Positions 60,001 to 64,000 of a DNA stretch of 64,000 nucleotides are shown here, piece by piece. The stretch is from Sinonovacula constricta. Lineage: Eukaryota > Mollusca > Bivalvia > Cardiida > Solecurtidae. The stretch lies in assembly GCA_007844125.1 (NCBI GenBank), contig CM017561.1, positions 65,387,547 through 65,451,546 on the forward strand. The letters are read 5' to 3'. Numbering within the stretch: position 1 is the first letter of the stretch; every line of letters begins with the position of its first letter. The notes beneath the pieces were generated by a model that saw only the letters and a list, made by a program, of their open reading frames with translations, did not search any database and was not told where the DNA came from. Position numbers and translations under genes: made by a program.

Positions 60001-62852
60001 AAACTGTCATATGACTGTCCAATCATTTGATTAGACCATAATGATGATAGTGGTTAATTGTAAATGAGTACTTTATTGGCTGACAACCTGTTAAAGTGGG
60101 GGTAAAAAGAAAACAATTCATACAGTTTAAACTCAAACATGAAAGAAACACCTCTTATGTGTTTTCCCTTTGTAAGAAGTTTGATTTACCTCCAAATTTC
60201 CACTCCATGTCTACAAGCTGATTGACCATCAATGTTTGACTAAGTGCGCTTTTGGAAAGGTCAACTAAGTTGGTCTGCCACTGGGACACAAAGTACTCTG
60301 CCTTGCCCTCTGATAAACCTTGGCAGTCACAAAAAGGCAAGAGTGTAAATTATTTTTCACATAATTTTACAAAGGAGCACTATTAATATATTTTTATTAA
60401 AAAATTACATTGTCATTACTATGAGTAAACATAACACACAATGGATGGCCTTGTCATGGTTACATGGTTATGGAGTCAACTGAATGTAAAGGGACGCACG
60501 TCGCTGAGTGGTAGAGTCATCATCTTGTAGCTGATTCAAGCCCATGTAGTGACAGGCAAGCTATTGTTGAGTTACAAATCTGCTACTCTTCTACTTTGCC
60601 GTGGGTACCCCTTGTTATTGGTGAAAAGAAATATCTTGGTAGAACCAAAGTTTCACAATATTTCTTAGATCTTCCCAAATGAAAGTTTTCATTCAAACTG
60701 GGACATGAACAGGTGCTGTTAGGGGACAAGAAGTTACAAGATGTTAATTTAAAACTCTCTGTCAATGGTGCACCATGCATACTTGAAACTAGAAAACTGA
60801 AGTGAAATACAAAAACATTTACCAAGGTTGATCAAATCTTCCTTTATTTGTGACTCAGTCAAACTTCTTTTTAGGGAACCTGAAGTGAGAAGATAACACA
60901 AAAGTGTCAGGGTGATTTTACATCACATGCTTGACTATCAATGAAGTAATCTTCATGATTTTGAACCTCTAAGAAAAATGCATTAAACATTAAAAGGACA
61001 GTGTGTTCTGGCTTAGTGTTAACATACACAGCAGACAGAGAATAACCTATTTTGTTTTACCTGAGTGCCTCTTTCAGATTCTACTTCCTGTTCAGAATTG
61101 TACTTAATGTAAGTTAAACATTAATGATATGAGTTCATTTTAAAAGGAATGTGTTTATACAAGCATTGCAAATGTAGCACTTCTATGAACAATGCACTCA
61201 GTATATGATATAATGTGTATATTTTAGTCATAACAATGACTGCTTTCCTTAATATGGAGGAATAATTTAAATACAAGTGAAGTGCAGATTATGCTGTTTC
61301 ATGTGTGATTTCCTATGCCAACCATGGCAAAGTGGCATCAACCTGTATACAAGGAAACTTATAATACCTTCAAAGACTTACAACTGTAAGAGTTGTTCAT
61401 GTTTGCATTTTCTATTTACTTCTTGTTAAAAAGTGAATACTAAAATAATTTATGGATATAAATATTGCCTTTGATTACATGTTTCTATGTACCAGTAAAT
61501 ATTCTGTCTCTCTCAGATGTCCTTTTTAGATTGTAAGCATCAAAAACATTTTAACAGTTTTTAAGCTAATTCAGGCATTAGAAACTCCACTGAATTAGAC
61601 CATGATGAAACTAATAAATTACTAATAAACAGTAATCAGATTGACTAGATAGTGATGAACTAATTTTAAATAATAAAATAACTGCAGATTATATGTCTTT
61701 GCATCGTGTACATTGGTTTAATTGATTAGGTTATTTAAGGACTTACTGCTTGGCACTGACAACAGACTTTTAAAGACATTCTTCAAAGCACCTGCTCCAA
61801 CTCCATTGTGTGCTGCAAACTCCTCTAGCTGATTCATCAACCTGGCTGACTGACAATGGACAATGCAATAAACTTCATAAGTATGGTTCATCAACCTGGC
61901 AGACTGACAATGGACAATACAATAAACTACATAAGTATGGTTCATCAACCTGGCTGACTGACAATGGACAATGCAATAAACTTCATAAGTATGGTTCATC
62001 AACCTGGCAGACTGACAATGGACAATGCAATAAACTTCATAAGTATGGTTCATCAACCTGGCAGACTGACAATGGACAATGCAATAAACTACATAAGTAT
62101 GGTTCATCAACCTGGTTGACTGAAATAAACAATGCAATAAACTACATAATATGATTCATCAACCTGGCTGACTGACAATGGACAATGCAATAAACTACAT
62201 AAGTATGGTTCATCAACCTGGCAGACTGACAATGGACAATACAATAAACTACATAAGTATGGTTCATCAACCTGGCAGACTGACAATGGACAATGCAATA
62301 AACTACATAAGTATGGTTCATCAACCTGGTTGACTGAAATAAACAATGCAATAAACTACATAATATGGTTCATCAACCTGGCAGACTGACAATGGACAAT
62401 GCAATAAACTACATGAGTATGATTCATCAACCTAGTGGACTAAAATTTCAATGTCTTGAAATAAAGTCATGAGCCTAATAAATTATATAAGTTAATTAAA
62501 AGCATGTTTATTAGCTGCTTAAGGAATATGGGTCTAAACTTAAAAGAGCTGTACCATTGGTAAGATAGTAAACTGCATACTAAAACTAATTAAAATATCT
62601 TCTGCATCAAGCTGTCATTCTTATTTTGCAATTGTCATTGGTTATAAGTGACTTAAAAAAGTGCTGCATAATATATGCAATCATCATGTAGCATCTAAAA
62701 AGATAGGAGATTGGACAAGTTGATAAAAAAATGAAAAGAATAGCATAGGAATCAATATGGCTTGACTATAAAGACTAGATTTCTATATGTTAACATACCT
62801 TACTAGGCTCTGCCAAAAACTCAAACACATATTGAACAAGCTGGCTGAAAGG
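56925..62852 (-). CDS. COMMD7: COMM domain-containing protein 7 (gene span, 5' end missing)
   Basis: Six exons join in phase to 172 residues: 62852-62799, 61849-61747, 60879-60823, 60318-60190, 57876-57778 and 57001-56925 (stop included). The product aligns along its whole length with vertebrate COMMD7 (about 200 residues), so some 28 N-terminal residues on at least one further exon are missing. Landmarks are VFEFLAEPSK, LKNVFKSLL, ESQIKEDLINLGLS, the COMM-domain core MVNQLVDMEWKFG and the C-terminal LTLPQFYEFLHEMEKAK. COMMD proteins form the ring of the Commander (CCC-retriever) complex with CCDC22 and CCDC93, which recycles endosomal cargo; COMMD7 is also reported to restrain NF-kB. One exon abuts a 54-bp repeat that duplicates its acceptor. 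The span is CpG-poor. Confidence 0.94.
57560..57660 (-). mobile_element. tRNA-like SINE fragment in COMMD7 intron
   Basis: On the minus strand CTCAGTTCAGTTACTAGAGT resembles a tRNA A-box region and GAGTTCAAACACTGG a B-box region, tRNA-like in spacing. Too degenerate for a working tRNA. Confidence 0.4.
57778..57876 (-). CDS. COMMD7: COMMD7 exon, mid COMM domain
   Basis: The acceptor TTTTAG ends at 57877 and the donor ATTG|GTAGGT follows 57778. Reads TASSSELDKVGNTFLQLKLV, then INTGNGTTNSFI. A better-looking donor four bases on (GTAAAT) would break the match to the COMMD7 frame, so GTAGGT is preferred. Confidence 0.92.
59380..59660 (+). mobile_element. Unclassified dispersed repeat, also at 63.7-63.9 kb
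   Basis: TGCGTACCTCATAAGTGCTA and a preceding CAGTCCCTG resemble GGTGCACCTCACAAGTGCC and CAGTCCCTGG at 63730-63920. The latter reads like a tRNA-derived SINE (GCGGATAGAGAGGCC near the start). This stretch is more CpG-rich than its surroundings, consistent with a later insertion. Confidence 0.4.
60190..60318 (-). CDS. COMMD7: COMMD7 exon, start of COMM domain
   Basis: Acceptor TGACTGCCAAG ends at 60319; donor GGAG|GTAAAT follows 60190. Reads LSEGKAEYFVSQWQTNL, then SQTLMVNQLVDMEWKFG, with the invariant Trp of the COMM domain. Confidence 0.94.
60485..60560 (+). mobile_element. tRNA-like SINE head in COMMD7 intron
   Basis: GTCGCTGAGTGGTAGAGTC is a good A-box match and GATTCAAGCCC a B-box match about 30 bases later. 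The flanks do not form a convincing acceptor stem, so a SINE is preferred over a tRNA gene. Confidence 0.45.
60823..60879 (-). CDS. COMMD7: COMMD7 exon, linker helix
   Basis: Acceptor TCTCACTTCAG ends at 60880, donor CTTG|GTAAAT follows 60823. Encodes SLKRSLTESQIKEDLINL in phase 1 to phase 1. Confidence 0.93.
61747..61849 (-). CDS. COMMD7: COMMD7 exon next to the 54-bp repeat
   Basis: Reads SARLMNQLEEFAAHNGVGAG, then ALKNVFKSLLSVPS, and ends AGCA|GTAAGT. The acceptor is CCATTGTCAG ending at 61850. With it the spacing between EPSK and QLEEFAA equals that of vertebrate COMMD7. The pyrimidine tract is weak, and the same junction is repeated upstream in the array at 61.84-62.45 kb. Confidence 0.88.
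61839..62450. repeat. 54-bp minisatellite, 12 units, carrying a splice acceptor
   Basis: Unit starts (CCTGG) lie at 61841, 61895, 61949, 62003, 62057, 62111, 62163, 62217, 62271, 62325, 62377 and 62431. Units are 54 bp except those starting at 62111 and 62325, which are 52 bp and contain GACTGAAATAAACAATG in place of GACTGACAATGGACAATG. The first unit overlaps the start of the COMMD7 exon. On the minus strand each contains TTGTCAG or TTTCAG followed by TCNRCCAGGTTGATGAA, the intron/exon junction. Confidence 0.97.
62799..62852 (-). CDS. COMMD7: COMMD7 exon, N-terminal domain (first exon found)
   Basis: Acceptor ATCTTTTTCAG ends at 62853 and donor AGTAAG|GTATGT follows 62799, phase 0 on both sides. 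Encodes PFSQLVQYVFEFLAEPSK, 18 residues. The preceding exon with the start codon was not found between here and 64000. Confidence 0.9.
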
Positions 62853-64000
62853 CTGAAAAAGATAAAGTCAAATCAATAAAATTACTGTACTTGATAAGTT
62901 TGGTAAAAAAAACAATTCTCATACATTCAATGATGACCAAACAGCACCACTCTAAGCTTTATCAGTATAAAGGTATAAAAATCTAAAATCAGTGAAAATT
63001 ATAATGTACTTAATGTATCATAATTGTATTTCTCAAATACCTTAAAGTTTCATGCACATACCTAGTTCATCAAATTTGCAATTTGTATTTCTTTGCTAAA
63101 TAAAAAACTTTGATAAAAGTCATATTGTGTAGTGTATAGGCTTGAAAAGCCAGAGTGCTGGAACAGTTTTTAACAATTTTTATAAATGTATGCTCAGAAA
63201 TCTTGTATTGCATCAAATTATGCCTGAAGTAATATATGCCATGTGTTAAATGTCAGTCATAAACACAACATGGATTTCCTCAATAATCATAAAACTCAAA
63301 ATACATAAAATGAGACTAGGGACTCTGGTCAGTTGATGCCTAGCTCCAAAAGGTTAAAGAGGGGAGGAGTGTAGTGAATATGCTCTCCCCTCAGTTGTCT
63401 TGTAGTTCAGTTGGTAGAGTAACTGATTCGAGACCAGAAGGTTGGCGGGGTGTACCCTGGCCTAGGTAATGTGATTTGTCCAGCTCGGAACACTTCAGAT
63501 CATTCAATTGTTTGGTAATCTCTTGTATTAGGATGTTATATCACCCAGGAAAGCTTTGTCTACAACTAAATTGCAAAGGTTCTTCTTCTCTTGTGTTACT
63601 TTTAGTGCATATTTTCCTAACAGAGAGCTATGCATGGTAAAACTCAAACGAACTTAAATATAGATGCATGGATATTGATTTATCATCAACATATTGTTTT
63701 AACTGGCTGCATAGTTCAAGGAAAAGGATACCCTTGCGGATAGAGAGGCCGCATGTGCAGTCCCTGGTCAAATCACACAAGGATTTTATGATTTGTAGTA
63801 ATTTCTGCCCTCCTTGACACTCAGGATATGAGGGATAGCATTATAACTGGTTCGTCATTATCAGAATAATGAAATCAACAGGGTTTTGTCCTTGGTGCAC
63901 CTCACAAGTGCCTATAAGACTTGAATAAGAGGTGTTTTCAGTAGAAAGATTTTTCAGTATTTTATAGATGTTGCTGATATGCAAAACAGAAAATAAATGA
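62853..64000. other. COMMD7 upstream intron; SINE-like piece at 63390-63500
   Basis: CTTGTAGTTCAGTTGGTAGAGTAAC-type sequence (from about 63400) is an A-box match on the plus strand, followed by a degenerate B-box region. This is probably a tRNA-derived SINE. A second SINE-like piece lies at 63720-63920. No further COMMD7 exon was recognised. Confidence 0.45.

Noticed and set aside
61810..62154. 114-codon plus-strand frame in the 54-bp array
   Set aside because: The period is a multiple of three, which keeps frames open on both strands; only the minus strand connects to COMMD7 coding sequence.
63400..63470. Possible functional tRNA gene
   Set aside because: Good A box but no proper B box or stem; treated as a SINE remnant.

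Overview
The window looks like nuclear DNA of an invertebrate animal. It is AT-rich, gene-poor and crowded with tandem repeats, non-autonomous DNA transposons and tRNA-like SINE fragments. Genes have GT-AG introns, and their proteins are metazoan: a PRSS23-type serine protease, a MARCH-type RING-CH E3 ligase and COMMD7. A mollusc, perhaps a bivalve, is my best guess from the repeat style and gene families, but nothing in the sequence proves the taxon.

Layout. 0-5 kb holds an intronless secreted serine protease on the minus strand (2221-3366). 5-27 kb has no recognisable gene. It carries two MITE families, a CA microsatellite, a 37-bp minisatellite (12.4-13.6 kb), a 28-bp minisatellite (24.7-25.8 kb), a 200-bp tandem duplication and SINE pieces. 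28.2-32.3 kb holds three phase-compatible exons of a MARCH-like membrane E3 ligase on the plus strand; its second intron contains an old MITE interrupted by a younger hAT-type MITE with a perfect 8-bp target duplication. A decayed copy of the last MARCH exon lies at 37.2 kb. 38.1-43.5 kb is a 75-bp satellite with higher-order structure. 44.9-50.5 kb holds nested MITEs, a possible small two-exon gene and a 29-bp repeat. 50.7-54.0 kb is a whole hAT-like transposon with terminal inverted repeats and a broken transposase-like gene. 56.9-62.9 kb holds six exons of COMMD7 on the minus strand, encoding 172 residues; the first ~28 residues are not found in the window.

The most unusual observation is a 54-bp tandem repeat (61.84-62.45 kb) abutting a COMMD7 exon. 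Each unit repeats the intron/exon junction, including a 3' splice site, and the five units next to the exon are open in the COMMD7 frame, so use of an upstream acceptor would insert multiples of 18 residues. The COMMD7 end of the window (about 54-64 kb) also looks depleted in CpG relative to the rest, which would fit gene-body methylation. The three genes are functionally unrelated (secretion, ubiquitin ligation in membranes, endosomal recycling) and show no sign of working as a unit.
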